DNA of 13,493 bases, taken from an uncultured Verrucomicrobiota bacterium (GTDB lineage: Bacteria; Verrucomicrobiota; Verrucomicrobiia; Chthoniobacterales; SZAS-18). Each line of letters starts with the position of its first letter. Within the stretch, counting starts at the first letter, position 1. The notes beneath the pieces were generated by a model, which had not been told where the DNA came from, made no database searches, and saw nothing but the letters and a program-made list of their open reading frames with translations. The stretch lies in assembly GCA_937871685.1 (NCBI GenBank), contig CALMOL010000143.1, positions 9,990-23,482 of the forward strand, read 5' to 3'. The position numbers and the translations under genes are program-made. Below, one piece after another: positions 6,433 through 13,493 of this stretch.

Positions 6433-6455
6433 GCAGGCGCCTGCTTTTGGCAGGC
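6433..6455. terminator. Hairpin downstream of the DUF5069 gene
   Basis: GCAGGCGCCTGC (6433-6444) is a perfect 12-bp palindrome, and GCCTGC (6439-6444) also pairs with GCAGGC (6450-6455) around TTTTG. It lies 25-47 bases past the stop of the minus-strand DUF5069 gene and could end its transcript. No U-tract follows on the minus strand, so an intrinsic terminator is doubtful; it may be another repeat fragment. Confidence 0.25.
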
Positions 6456-6479
6456 CTCGGCGCCAACCTCTTGCGGAGC

Positions 6480-6923
6480 TTACTTCTTTCCGAAGATGTC
6501 TTTGTCGTCGGCTTCCAGCATGTCGAAGAGGGAAGCCTTGGTTGGATCAAGGCCGAGGCGTTTGCACTCGCCGTCGAAATATTCGCCCTTCTCGGGATGG
6601 CCGTGCAGGGAAAGCTTTTCCGTCTGGTCCGACCACGCCTTGATCTCCTCGGGCGTCTTGGGCGTGCCGTGCGAATCAAGATGCTTGGCGATGGCCGCAT
6701 CGTCGGCCCCGGCTTCCAGCGCCTTGCGCACTCCAGCGTATTCGACGCCCTTCCAATCGAGCAGGAAGTGATCAAGCGGGCAGTCAGTGTGGTATTCGCC
6801 GATGTTGCCGTTGATGTCGGCGCGGGCCTTGTCGGTCAGGCGCGAAAGGATGGTGTATCCGCCGGTGCGTTGGCGGGGGCTGGTGGCGGATTCCTTGGTG
6901 AGGTCTTTGGCGGAAATGTTCAT
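6480..6923 (-). CDS. DUF5069 domain protein
   Basis: A 147-residue cytoplasmic protein. The pattern RQRTGGYTILSRLTDKARAD (18-37) followed by CPLDHFLLDWKGVEY is the DUF5069 signature, a family I know mainly from Verrucomicrobiota and Planctomycetota, with no established function. The C-terminal half, including HGTPKTPEEIKAWSDQTEKL and a Lys/Asp-rich tail ending DIFGKK, is helical and charged. The ATG at 6923 gives a typical N-terminus (MNISAKDLTKESATSPRQRT); upstream in-frame codons belong to antisense sequence of the divergent hydrolase. GGGA lies about 6 bases upstream as a weak ribosome binding site. It is divergent from the hydrolase gene at 7035, with 111 bases between them that must hold both promoters; I recognise no specific operator there. 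Confidence 0.88.
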   Translation of the reverse strand: MNISAKDLTKESATSPRQRTGGYTILSRLTDKARADINGNIGEYHTDCPLDHFLLDWKGVEYAGVRKALEAGADDAAIAKHLDSHGTPKTPEEIKAWSDQTEKLSLHGHPEKGEYFDGECKRLGLDPTKASLFDMLEADDKDIFGKK

Positions 6924-7034
6924 GGCGGTCCCGAATCGGCGGGGCGTGCCCTGGCTGGATGGATTAGACCGGCCGCGGGGTGAGTCATGGTTTGGATTGC
7001 CGCCGGCCAGCGCTCCGGTTCCGATGGAATCCTT

Positions 7035-7835
7035 ATGCCTCGCCTGCTCTGCCTTCTCGCGGTCGTCTTCCTGTCGCCGGCCGGCTTGGCTGCCGAGCCG
7101 GCCATCCAGGAGGAGGACGTGGCTCTGCATGACCCCGCGCGAAACCGGGACGTGCCGGTCCACCTTTACAAGCCCTCGGCGGAGGACTGCTGCGAGGAAG
7201 GGCTCGGCCCCGTGGCGCTCCTTTCCCACGGCTACGGCGTCGGCCACCGCGAATATTCCTTCCTCGCTAGGGCACTGGCGGCCCGCGGCTTCCTCGTGGT
7301 GGCGGTCCAGCACGATCTACCCGGCGACGCGCCCATTCCCCGCGAGGGCAACGTCCAGGAGGTGCGGTCGCCCTGGTGGAAGCGCGGCAGCGAGAACCTT
7401 CTCTTCGTCCGCGCCCAGCTCCGCGAGCGCTATCCCGTCTTCGACTGGGAGCATCCGGTTCTGGTGGGCCATTCCAACGGCGGCGACATCTCGATGTGGC
7501 TGACGCGCGATCATCCGTCCATGCCCGCCGCCGTGATCACGCTCGATCACCGCCGGATGCCGGTGCCGCGCGTCGCCCGGCCGCCGATGCTTCTGCTGCG
7601 CGGCTCCGACTTCCCGGCTGATCCCGGCGTTCTTCCCAGCGAGGAGGAACAAAAGGCGCTCGGGATCGAGGTGGCGCCGCTCGCGGGCGCGCGGCACGAC
7701 GACATGCTGGACGCCGGGCCGGAGCCGCTCAAGCGCGCGATCGTGGAGCGCACGATCGAGTTTCTCGCGAAGTTGAAACTTGGGACGGCTGCGTCGAGCG
7801 GTTCACCGACGCCGGCTGCCTCGCCGGCGCGATAA
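7035..7835 (+). CDS. Exported alpha/beta hydrolase (esterase-like)
   Basis: A 266-residue protein with a Sec signal peptide (MPRLLCLLAVVFLSPAGLAA, cleavage around residue 20). Alpha/beta hydrolase features in order: ALLSHGYGVG (oxyanion region, about 61-70), the nucleophile elbow GHSNGG with Ser147, acid candidate D192 in LRGSDFPAD, and His221 in GARHDDM. The strand LVVAVQHDLPGDAP resembles dienelactone hydrolase/PAF-acetylhydrolase-type esterases. A C-terminal Ser/Ala/Pro tail follows the last helix. The ATG at 7035 is preferred over the in-frame ATG at 6987 because it starts the signal peptide directly. Likely periplasmic ester or lactone cleavage; substrate unknown. It lies 41 bases before the next hydrolase gene, probably the same transcript. 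Confidence 0.85.
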   Translation: MPRLLCLLAVVFLSPAGLAAEPAIQEEDVALHDPARNRDVPVHLYKPSAEDCCEEGLGPVALLSHGYGVGHREYSFLARALAARGFLVVAVQHDLPGDAPIPREGNVQEVRSPWWKRGSENLLFVRAQLRERYPVFDWEHPVLVGHSNGGDISMWLTRDHPSMPAAVITLDHRRMPVPRVARPPMLLLRGSDFPADPGVLPSEEEQKALGIEVAPLAGARHDDMLDAGPEPLKRAIVERTIEFLAKLKLGTAASSGSPTPAASPAR

Positions 7836-7876
7836 CCGCATCCGTCCGAGCGACGCCGAGGTGCGATGCCAGCTTC

Positions 7877-8776
7877 ATGAATGAGCGCCCGCATCGCGTT
7901 GTCACCACCGAGGACCTGCACCTCGCCTGCGAGGAGCACGGCCCGGCGGACGGGCGCCCGCTCCTCCTGCTCCACGGCTGGCCCGACAGCGCGGGCGCGT
8001 GGGACGCGGTGGCGCCGCCTTGCGCCGCGGCCGGCTGGCGCGTGATCGTCCCTCACCTGCGGGGCTTTGGATCCACCCGCTTCCGCGATCCGTCTGCGCC
8101 GCGCACGGCGCAGATGACGACGATGGCCTGCGACGCCTTGCAGTTGCTCGACGGCCTCGGCATCGAGCGCGCGACGGTGGTCGGGCACGACTGGGGCGCG
8201 CGCATCGCCTATGTGCTGGCGGCCCTGTGGCCGAAGCGCGTGGAGCGTCTCGTGACCGTCTCGGTGCCTTACCAGACCGGCATCCCGTCCGGCGCGGAGA
8301 TGAACTACCGCCAGGGGCACGCCTATTGGTATCAGTGGTTCTTCGCGTCGGACCGCGGCCGAGAGGCGCTACAGGGCAACCGGCGCGAGCTGTGCCGCTA
8401 CCTTTGGCGGACGTGGGCGCCGGGTTGGAACTTTTCCGAAGCGGAGTTTGAGGCCACGGCCGCCGCCTGGGACAACCCGGACTGGGTGGAAATCACCCTC
8501 CACTCCTACCGCGTCCGCTGGGGCAACGCGCCGCAGGACCCGCGCTTCGCGGAGCTCGAGGCGAGGCTGAAGAAACATCCGATCATCGAGATGCCGACCG
8601 TGCAGTTGCACGGCGCGGACGATGGCGCGTCCCTGGCCGACGCGGCCACGGCCGAGGAGCAGGCCAAGTCCTTCGCCGGCGGCTTCCGGCGAGAGATCCT
8701 GCCGGGGGTCGGCCACTTCGTGCCGCGCGAGCGACCGGGGGCGATCTTGAATGCCATTGCCAGCTCGCGGGGCTGA
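7877..8776 (+). CDS. Alpha/beta hydrolase, epoxide hydrolase-like
   Basis: A 299-residue cytoplasmic alpha/beta hydrolase. LLLHGWPDS (31-39) is the HGxP oxyanion motif of the epoxide hydrolase/haloalkane dehalogenase group; GHDWG (103-107) places an Asp nucleophile at D105; D248 or D249 in LHGADDG and H280 in GVGHFVPRE complete the triad. A cap domain (about 130-235) carries Tyr residues (YWYQW, HSYRVRWGNA) that could serve as the epoxide-polarising pair. The Asp nucleophile argues against a plain esterase. Epoxide hydrolase is the more usual annotation for this cap; a dehalogenase is not excluded. A weak GAGGTG lies 14 bases before the ATG. The gap to the molybdoenzyme genes is 94 bases, so co-transcription is possible. 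Confidence 0.85.
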   Translation: MNERPHRVVTTEDLHLACEEHGPADGRPLLLLHGWPDSAGAWDAVAPPCAAAGWRVIVPHLRGFGSTRFRDPSAPRTAQMTTMACDALQLLDGLGIERATVVGHDWGARIAYVLAALWPKRVERLVTVSVPYQTGIPSGAEMNYRQGHAYWYQWFFASDRGREALQGNRRELCRYLWRTWAPGWNFSEAEFEATAAAWDNPDWVEITLHSYRVRWGNAPQDPRFAELEARLKKHPIIEMPTVQLHGADDGASLADAATAEEQAKSFAGGFRREILPGVGHFVPRERPGAILNAIASSRG

Positions 8777-8832
8777 GGCCAGGCAGGCCGCCGCCGAAAG
8801 CGAAGGCCGGGGAAGTGTCTGAGACCACGGGG

Positions 8833-8847
8833 ATCGCCGGCGGCGAT
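8833..8847. promoter_or_regulatory. Perfect palindrome upstream of the molybdoenzyme genes
   Basis: ATCGCCGGCGGCGAT is a perfect inverted repeat (7-bp arms about one central base), ending 23 bases before the ATG at 8871. Its symmetry and position suit a dimeric regulator or a leader hairpin, but GC-rich palindromes are common here and no promoter was recognised. Confidence 0.25.
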
Positions 8848-8870
8848 TCTCCGAGCGATCTCCGTCCCCC

Positions 8871-9422
8871 ATGCACGCGTCGTCCTCCCTCGCTCCGCCC
8901 GAAACGATCACGCTGACCATCAACGGCCAGGCCCGGCAGATGGCCGTGCAGCCGTGGGTCACGCTCCTCGATGCCCTGCGCGAACACCTCGATCTCACCG
9001 GCACCAAGAAGGGCTGCGACCACGGCCAGTGCGGCGCGTGCACCGTGCTGGTGGACGGCAAGCGCATCAATTCCTGCCTCACGCTCGCCGTGATGCGCGA
9101 TGGCGCGGAGATCACCACCATCGAGGGCCTCGCGGGCGAGGACGGCGCGCTGCACCCCGTGCAGGCCGCCTTCGTCGAGCATGATGCCTTCCAGTGCGGC
9201 TACTGCACGCCGGGCCAGATCTGCTCGATCGTCGGGATGATGAACGAGGGCCACGCGCGGACGGACGAGGACATCCGCGAGCTGATGAGCGGCAACCTTT
9301 GCCGCTGCGGCGCGTATCCGAACATCATGGACGCGATTCGCCAGACGCTGAGGGAGCGAGGCGAAAAGCCCGCGTCCGAGAAGAACGCCACGCCCATTCC
9401 CGCCTACCACCTCGCCGAATGA
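8871..9422 (+). CDS. paoA: Aldehyde oxidase/xanthine dehydrogenase-type [2Fe-2S] subunit
   Basis: A 183-residue small subunit of a molybdenum hydroxylase, passing electrons from the molybdenum site to FAD. N-terminal plant-type ferredoxin domain: C49, C54, C57 (GCDHGQCGAC) and C69. C-terminal helical domain: C109-GY-C112 (QCGYCTPGQ) and C144-R-C146 (NLCRCGAYPNI). This is the full set for two [2Fe-2S] clusters. The closest named type is PaoA (YagT). Unlike E. coli PaoA, no Tat signal (twin Arg plus hydrophobic stretch) precedes the ferredoxin domain: the N-terminus is MHASSSLAPPETITLTING, and the 94 bases upstream leave little room for one. The enzyme is therefore probably cytoplasmic. The stop overlaps the next start (ATGA). 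Confidence 0.93.
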   Translation: MHASSSLAPPETITLTINGQARQMAVQPWVTLLDALREHLDLTGTKKGCDHGQCGACTVLVDGKRINSCLTLAVMRDGAEITTIEGLAGEDGALHPVQAAFVEHDAFQCGYCTPGQICSIVGMMNEGHARTDEDIRELMSGNLCRCGAYPNIMDAIRQTLRERGEKPASEKNATPIPAYHLAE

Positions 9423-10402
9423 ACTCCTTCACCTTTGCCCGGGCCACCGAGCCCGCCGCGGCCGTGCGCGAGCTGGCCGCCCACGACGGCGCCCAGCTGG
9501 TCGCCGGCGGCACGAACCTTCTCGACCTGATGAAGGAGAACGTCGCGCGCCCGCCGCGGCTCGTGGACATCAACCGCCTGCCGCTCGCGCAGATCGAGGA
9601 GCGGCCCGACGGCGGTCTGCGCCTCGGCGCGCTCGCCACCAACGCGGACACCGCCTACCACCCCGCGGTGCAGGCGCGCTATCCGCTCCTTGCGCGCACG
9701 ATCCTCGCCGGGGCCTCGCCGCAACTGCGCAACATGGCCACCAACGGCGGCAACCTCCTCCAGCGCACGCGCTGCTATTACTTCTACGACGTCGGCACGC
9801 CCTGCAACAAGCGCGAGCCCGGCTCGGGCTGCCCGGCCATCGCGGGCCTCAACCGAATGCACGCGATCCTCGGCACGAGCGAGCAGTGCATCGCCACCTA
9901 TCCCGGCGACATGGCCGTGGCGCTCGCGGCGCTGGAAGCCGTGGTGCAGGTGCAGGGACCGGACGGCGAGCGCTCGATCCCGCTCGGGGAGTTTCACCGC
10001 CTGCCCGGCGACACGCCGCAGTTCGACAACAACCTCCGGCCCGACGAACTGATCACCGCCATCGATCTGCCAAGGCGCGGCTTCGCGAAGCATCACTCCT
10101 ACGTGAAGGTGCGCGACCGTTCCTCCTACGCCTTCGCCCTCGTCTCGGTGGCGGCCGGCTTGGAAATGGAAGGCGGCAAGATCACCACGGCCCGCCTCGC
10201 GCTCGGCGGCGTGGCCCACAAGCCGTGGCGCGACCCGGAGGCCGAGGCACTGCTCGTCGGCCAGGCGGCCGGGGCCGACGCCTTCCGCGCGGCGGCGGAC
10301 CACCTGCTGCGCGACGCCCGCGGGTATCGCTTCAACGCCTTCAAGATCGAGCTGGCCCGCCGCGCCGTGGTGCGCGCGCTGCGGGAAGCATCGACAGCCT
10401 GA
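9419..10402 (+). CDS. paoB: FAD-binding subunit with extra [4Fe-4S]-type cysteines (PaoB-like)
   Basis: A 327-residue FAD subunit of the molybdenum hydroxylase. The FAD-binding loop LVAGGTNLLDLMK (27-39) and LRNMATNGGNLLQRTRC (103-119) are canonical. Between about 119 and 157 lies an insertion with four cysteines (C119, C129, C138, C157; motifs CNKREPGSGC and AILGTSEQC). In E. coli PaoB (YagS) this insertion binds a [4Fe-4S] cluster, and it is absent from ordinary xanthine dehydrogenase FAD subunits. The C-terminal CO-dehydrogenase flavoprotein-type domain follows (about 225-325). The start ATG at 9419 overlaps the upstream TGA, suggesting translational coupling; a 22-base gap leads to the molybdopterin subunit. 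Intact. Confidence 0.93.
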   Translation: MNSFTFARATEPAAAVRELAAHDGAQLVAGGTNLLDLMKENVARPPRLVDINRLPLAQIEERPDGGLRLGALATNADTAYHPAVQARYPLLARTILAGASPQLRNMATNGGNLLQRTRCYYFYDVGTPCNKREPGSGCPAIAGLNRMHAILGTSEQCIATYPGDMAVALAALEAVVQVQGPDGERSIPLGEFHRLPGDTPQFDNNLRPDELITAIDLPRRGFAKHHSYVKVRDRSSYAFALVSVAAGLEMEGGKITTARLALGGVAHKPWRDPEAEALLVGQAAGADAFRAAADHLLRDARGYRFNAFKIELARRAVVRALREASTA

Positions 10403-10424
10403 AATTCCTCCAACTTTTTTGTCC

Positions 10425-12656
10425 ATGACTGCCACCCAATACGTCGGCAAGCCGGTTTCCCGCGTGGACGGCCGCGCCAAGGTCACCGGCGCGGCCAAAT
10501 ACGCCGGGGAATTCAACGTGCCGCGGCTCACCTATGGCGTGATCGTTTCCTCCACGGTCGCCAAGGGGCGCATCACGCGCATCGACGCCACGGCCGCGCT
10601 CGCGCTGGAGGGCGTGATCGAGGTGCTCACGCACGAGAACACGCCGCGCCTGGCTTGGCTCGACCGCTCCTACCAGGACCAGATCGCGCCGAACGGCTCG
10701 CCGTTCCGCCCGCTCCACGACGACAAGGTCGTCTATTCCGGCCAACCCGTGGCGCTGGTGGTGGCCGAGAACTTCGAGCTGGCGCGCTACGCCGCGAGCC
10801 TCGTCCGCGTGGAATACGCGCCGGAACCGCACCAGACCAACTTCGACGACGCCATGGCGGAGGCCTACGAGCCGCCCACGGGCCGCGCCGGCTACACGCC
10901 GCCGCCCAAGCCGCGCGGCGAGGCGGACCAGGCGTTCGCCGACGCGAAGTATCAGGTCTCGGCCCAATACGCGACGCCCACCGAGCACCACAACCCGATG
11001 GAGAACTACGCCACCACCGTGGCGTATGGCGAGGAGGGCAAGCTCACCGTCTATGACAAGACCCAGGGCGCGCAGAACGTGCAGGCTTACTTGGCCAGCG
11101 TGTTCTCGATGTCGTCGGACGACGTGCGCGTGATCTCGCCGTTTGTCGGCGGCGGCTTCGGCTCGGGGCTGCGGCCGGTCTATAACGTGTTCCTCGCCGT
11201 GCTCGCGGCGCGCCAGTTGAAGCGCTCGGTGCGCGTGTCGCTCACGCGGCAGCAGATGTTCACCTTCTCCCACCGCTCCGAGACGCGGCAGGAAGTCCGT
11301 CTTGGCGCCGCGCGCGACGGCCAGCTGGAGGCGATCATCCACGAGGCCTTCGCCGATACCTCCACCTTCGAGGACTTCGCCGAGGGGATCGTGAACTGGT
11401 CGGGCCTCCTGCACCAGTGCGACAACGTGCGGCTCGAATACCGGATCGCACCGATGGACGTTTACACCCCGGCGGACATGCGCGCGCCGGGCGCCACGCA
11501 GGGCACCTTCGCGCTGGAATGCGCCGTGGACGAGCTGGCCCACCGGCTGGGGATGGACCCGCTGGAATTCCGCCTCAAGAACTACGCCGAGCGCGACCAG
11601 AATCTCGACAAGCCCTTCTCCTCCAAGGAATTGCGCGAGTGCTACCGCCAGGGCGCCGAGCGCTTCGGCTGGAGCCAGCGCAATCTCGAGCCGCGCTCCA
11701 TGCGCCGCGGCAACCGGCTCATCGGCTGGGGCATGTCCACCGGCGCTTGGGAGGCGATGCAGGACAAGGCCGGCGCGAAGGCCACGCTCCACGTGGACGG
11801 CCGGCTCATCGTGGGCAGTGCCACCGCGGACATCGGCACCGGCACCTACACGATCATGACCCAGATCGCCGCCGAGACGCTCGGCATCCCGTTGGAGCGC
11901 GTGGAATTCCAACTCGGCGATTCCACCCTGCCCTTCTCGCCGGTCGAGGGCGGCTCCTGGACGGCGGCCAGCGTGGGCACCGCGGTGAAGGAAGTGTGCG
12001 AGGCGCTGCGCGAGAAGCTCTTCAAGCTCGCGGGCAAGATTCACGACTCGCCGCTGGGCGACGCCACGTTGGAGGACGTGGTGTTTGAGAACGGCGAGGT
12101 TCGCCTCCATCGCGACTCGGCGCGCGGGATCGCCCTCACCGAGATCCTGCGCCGGAGCGACATGGCGACGCTCGACGAGGAAGTCACCGCCAAGCCGAAG
12201 ATGCTGGAGCAGAGCGGCTACTCGCGGCACTCGCACCAGGTGACCTTCGTCGAGGTGGAGGTGGAGGAGGACATCGGCATGGTGCGCGTCACGCGCGTGG
12301 TGGACGCCGTGGCCGGCGGCCGCATCCTGAACCCGAAGACCGCCCGCTCGCAGATCCTGGGCGGCGTGGTGTGGGGCATTTCCATGGCGCTGCACGAGGA
12401 AACGCTGTCCGACCACGCGTTTGGCCGGTTCATGAACCATAACTTGGCCGAGTATCACATCCCCGTGAACAAGGATATCCCCGAGATCGACGTGATCTTC
12501 GTGCACGAGGACGACACCATCGTGAACCCGCTCGGCGCGAAAGGCTTGGGCGAGATCGGCCTCGTGGGCACCGCCGCGGCCGTGGCGAACGCGGTCTTCC
12601 ACGCCACGGGCAAGCGGGTGCGCCATCTGCCGGTCACGCTGGACAAGCTGCTCTGA
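10425..12656 (+). CDS. paoC: Molybdopterin-binding large subunit (PaoC-like aldehyde oxidoreductase)
   Basis: A 743-residue catalytic subunit. The N-terminal a/b hammerhead domain (about 15-130) begins VSRVDGRAKVTGAAKYAGE. The molybdopterin-binding parts include PFVGGGFGSG (239-248), DMRAPGATQGTFALE (351-365) and GWGMSTGAWEA, and the C-terminal GAKGLGEIGLVG carries the catalytic base at about E710, conserved across the xanthine oxidase family. Length and motifs match PaoC/YagR (aldehyde oxidation to carboxylic acid) better than the larger XdhB. The ATG at 10425 was chosen over an in-frame TTG two codons earlier. No dedicated maturation chaperone (PaoD/XdhC-like) or cofactor cytidylyltransferase gene is in the window. 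The substrate cannot be read from sequence; aromatic or other aldehydes are the family's usual range. Confidence 0.93.
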   Translation: MTATQYVGKPVSRVDGRAKVTGAAKYAGEFNVPRLTYGVIVSSTVAKGRITRIDATAALALEGVIEVLTHENTPRLAWLDRSYQDQIAPNGSPFRPLHDDKVVYSGQPVALVVAENFELARYAASLVRVEYAPEPHQTNFDDAMAEAYEPPTGRAGYTPPPKPRGEADQAFADAKYQVSAQYATPTEHHNPMENYATTVAYGEEGKLTVYDKTQGAQNVQAYLASVFSMSSDDVRVISPFVGGGFGSGLRPVYNVFLAVLAARQLKRSVRVSLTRQQMFTFSHRSETRQEVRLGAARDGQLEAIIHEAFADTSTFEDFAEGIVNWSGLLHQCDNVRLEYRIAPMDVYTPADMRAPGATQGTFALECAVDELAHRLGMDPLEFRLKNYAERDQNLDKPFSSKELRECYRQGAERFGWSQRNLEPRSMRRGNRLIGWGMSTGAWEAMQDKAGAKATLHVDGRLIVGSATADIGTGTYTIMTQIAAETLGIPLERVEFQLGDSTLPFSPVEGGSWTAASVGTAVKEVCEALREKLFKLAGKIHDSPLGDATLEDVVFENGEVRLHRDSARGIALTEILRRSDMATLDEEVTAKPKMLEQSGYSRHSHQVTFVEVEVEEDIGMVRVTRVVDAVAGGRILNPKTARSQILGGVVWGISMALHEETLSDHAFGRFMNHNLAEYHIPVNKDIPEIDVIFVHEDDTIVNPLGAKGLGEIGLVGTAAAVANAVFHATGKRVRHLPVTLDKLL

Positions 12657-12680
12657 CCATCATCGGTCGGTCGAGGCGTC

Positions 12681-12710
12681 GGGCTGCGCTCACCGCGGTC
12701 AGCCCTCTTT
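12681..12710 (+). terminator. Possible weak terminator after the molybdoenzyme genes
   Basis: GGGCTG (12681-12686) pairs with CAGCCC (12700-12705) around a 13-base loop, followed by TCTTT. It lies 25 bases past the stop of the large subunit and before the Nudix gene. The stem is short, the loop large and the T-run poor, so read-through into the Nudix gene is likely even if it works. Confidence 0.25.
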
Positions 12711-12733
12711 GGATCTTCTCGCCACGCCTCGTC

Positions 12734-13330
12734 ATGTCTGACTCTTCTTTTCCCCCGAAGCCCGTTGCCAAGACCCTTGGCTGGCAGGTGGCCTCCTCGC
12801 GCTTGGTCTTCGAGAGCGAGCGCTTCAACGTGCGCGAAGACGAGGTCGCCGTGCCGGGTCGCGGCAAGCCGCTCACCTTCGCCTACGCCGAGCGCTCCAC
12901 CGGCGTGATCATCGTCCCCGTGACGCCCGAGGGCGAGGTGGTGCTGATCCGCCAATACCGCTATCCCGCGGACGCGTGGTGCCTGGAAACGCCGGCCGGC
13001 TCGACCGGTGACACCGGCGACATGCCGCTGGAGGAAGTCGTGCGGAAGGAGCTCAAGGAAGAGATCGGCGCCACGGCGGAACGCGTCGAGCGCATCGGAC
13101 AGTTCTTCGGGACGCCGTCCTATTCGACGGAGGTTTGCGTGGTCTTCGTCGCGTGGAACACCCGCCTGGAGGTGCGGCCCGAGCCGGAGCCGACGGAGAA
13201 GATCAAGGTGGAGCTCGTATCCGCCGCGGAGGCGGTGCGCCGCGCCGAGAGCGGGGAAATTCACACCGCGTCCACCGCGCTCGGGCTCATCTACGCGCGG
13301 CGTTTCTTGCAGGCGGCCGGATGGATCTGA
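12734..13330 (+). CDS. Nudix hydrolase, ADP-ribose pyrophosphatase-like
   Basis: A 198-residue cytoplasmic Nudix protein. Sequence in order: an N-terminal strand pair (LGWQVASSRLVFESERFNVR), VVLIRQYRYPADAW (69-82), LETPAG (84-89), the Nudix helix KELKEEIGA (105-113), and a C-terminal EPEPTEKIKVELVSAAEAVR typical of ADP-ribose/nucleotide-sugar pyrophosphatases. The box is not canonical: relative to GX5EX7REUXEEXGU, the R is Lys (K105) and the first Glu is replaced (Asp or Met, depending on alignment of a slightly longer loop GSTGDTGDMPLEE). The metal-binding E109/E110 pair is kept. The ATG at 12734 gives a normal start; no Shine-Dalgarno. It lies 77 bases after the large molybdoenzyme subunit. 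The 163 bases after its stop, to the end of the window, hold nothing I recognise. Confidence 0.9.
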   Translation: MSDSSFPPKPVAKTLGWQVASSRLVFESERFNVREDEVAVPGRGKPLTFAYAERSTGVIIVPVTPEGEVVLIRQYRYPADAWCLETPAGSTGDTGDMPLEEVVRKELKEEIGATAERVERIGQFFGTPSYSTEVCVVFVAWNTRLEVRPEPEPTEKIKVELVSAAEAVRRAESGEIHTASTALGLIYARRFLQAAGWI

Positions 13331-13493
13331 GGGACTTGCTCGGTCGCAGCAAGCGCCAGGCGAGGCTGATCATCGTGCGGTCGCCAACCCGTTCCGATCC
13401 TGGTCAAGCCCAGCCCGCAAGCGCACCGGCGTTTTGGGGTGCCGGGGGAGCCGCAGACCCCACAACCCCCTGGGGCGACCGGGCCGGCGGGGG

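Larger units (their letters stand above)
5851..6479. other. Intergenic region with inverted repeats, no gene
   Basis: This 629-base stretch separates the start of the secreted-protein gene from the end of the DUF5069 gene. I find no convincing coding sequence. It contains the inverted repeat pair at 6119-6169/6219-6284 and a small hairpin at 6433-6455. The promoter of the minus-strand gene at 5850 must lie at its left end, but I see no confident -35/-10 pair. Confidence 0.55.

Noticed and set aside
7877..8776. Haloalkane dehalogenase
   Set aside because: The Asp nucleophile and HGWP fit both groups, but the cap-domain Tyr residues favour an epoxide-hydrolase-like call. Kept only as an alternative.
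10341..12626. 761-codon open frame on the minus strand
   Set aside because: It is antisense to the molybdopterin subunit, whose motifs are unmistakable. GC-rich third positions create such long antisense frames, and its His/Arg/Val-rich translation shows no domain.
8871..12656. Annotation as xanthine dehydrogenase (XdhABC)
   Set aside because: The four-Cys insertion in the FAD subunit and the size of the large subunit fit the PaoABC/YagTSR type better. Purine oxidation has no contextual support.
1..13493. tRNA, rRNA or riboswitch genes
   Set aside because: No cloverleaf, rRNA core sequence or known riboswitch consensus was recognised by eye in any gap. A covariance-model scan was not possible.

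Overview
GC-rich bacterial DNA with strong G/C preference at third codon positions and almost no Shine-Dalgarno-like sequence before starts. A DUF5069 protein, a pRiA4b ORF-3-like protein and several families of palindromic dispersed repeats fit Verrucomicrobiota (Opitutales-like). That placement is inference from gene content and style; no rRNA or other marker is present.

Layout. 1-591 holds no recognisable gene but carries a large nested palindrome. 592-1491 (+) encodes a conserved hypothetical protein with a D-x-D and a distal H, possibly primase-like. 1492-1881 is a repeat block. 1882-2571 (-) encodes a pRiA4b ORF-3-like protein with zinc-binding motifs at both ends. 2633-4649 (-) is a decay zone: a HepT-type HEPN toxin gene with two frameshifts, an overlapping MntA-type nucleotidyltransferase that has lost one catalytic Asp, a repeat copy, and a tandem-GAF sensor remnant with an amber stop, a frameshift and a truncated end. 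4719-5255 (-) is dps. 5398-5850 (-) encodes a small secreted protein. 5851-6479 has no gene but holds an inverted pair of repeats. 6480-6923 (-) encodes a DUF5069 protein.

From 7035 every gene is on the plus strand: a secreted alpha/beta hydrolase, an epoxide-hydrolase-like alpha/beta hydrolase, a three-gene molybdenum hydroxylase of the PaoABC (YagTSR) type, and a Nudix hydrolase. The molybdoenzyme is the best-supported unit: a 2 x [2Fe-2S] subunit, an FAD subunit with an extra four-Cys segment typical of PaoB, and a molybdopterin subunit with GGGFG and the C-terminal catalytic Glu. The first two overlap by ATGA. The hydrolases plus the aldehyde-oxidase-like enzyme could form a small detoxification or catabolic cassette, but that link rests on adjacency alone.

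The most distinctive signals are the coordinated decay of a MntA/HepT pair and a neighbouring sensor gene while all flanking genes stay intact, three families of palindromic repeats (one copy abutting a gene breakpoint), and the uncharacterised protein at 592-1491. I see no intact, clearly new multi-gene system.
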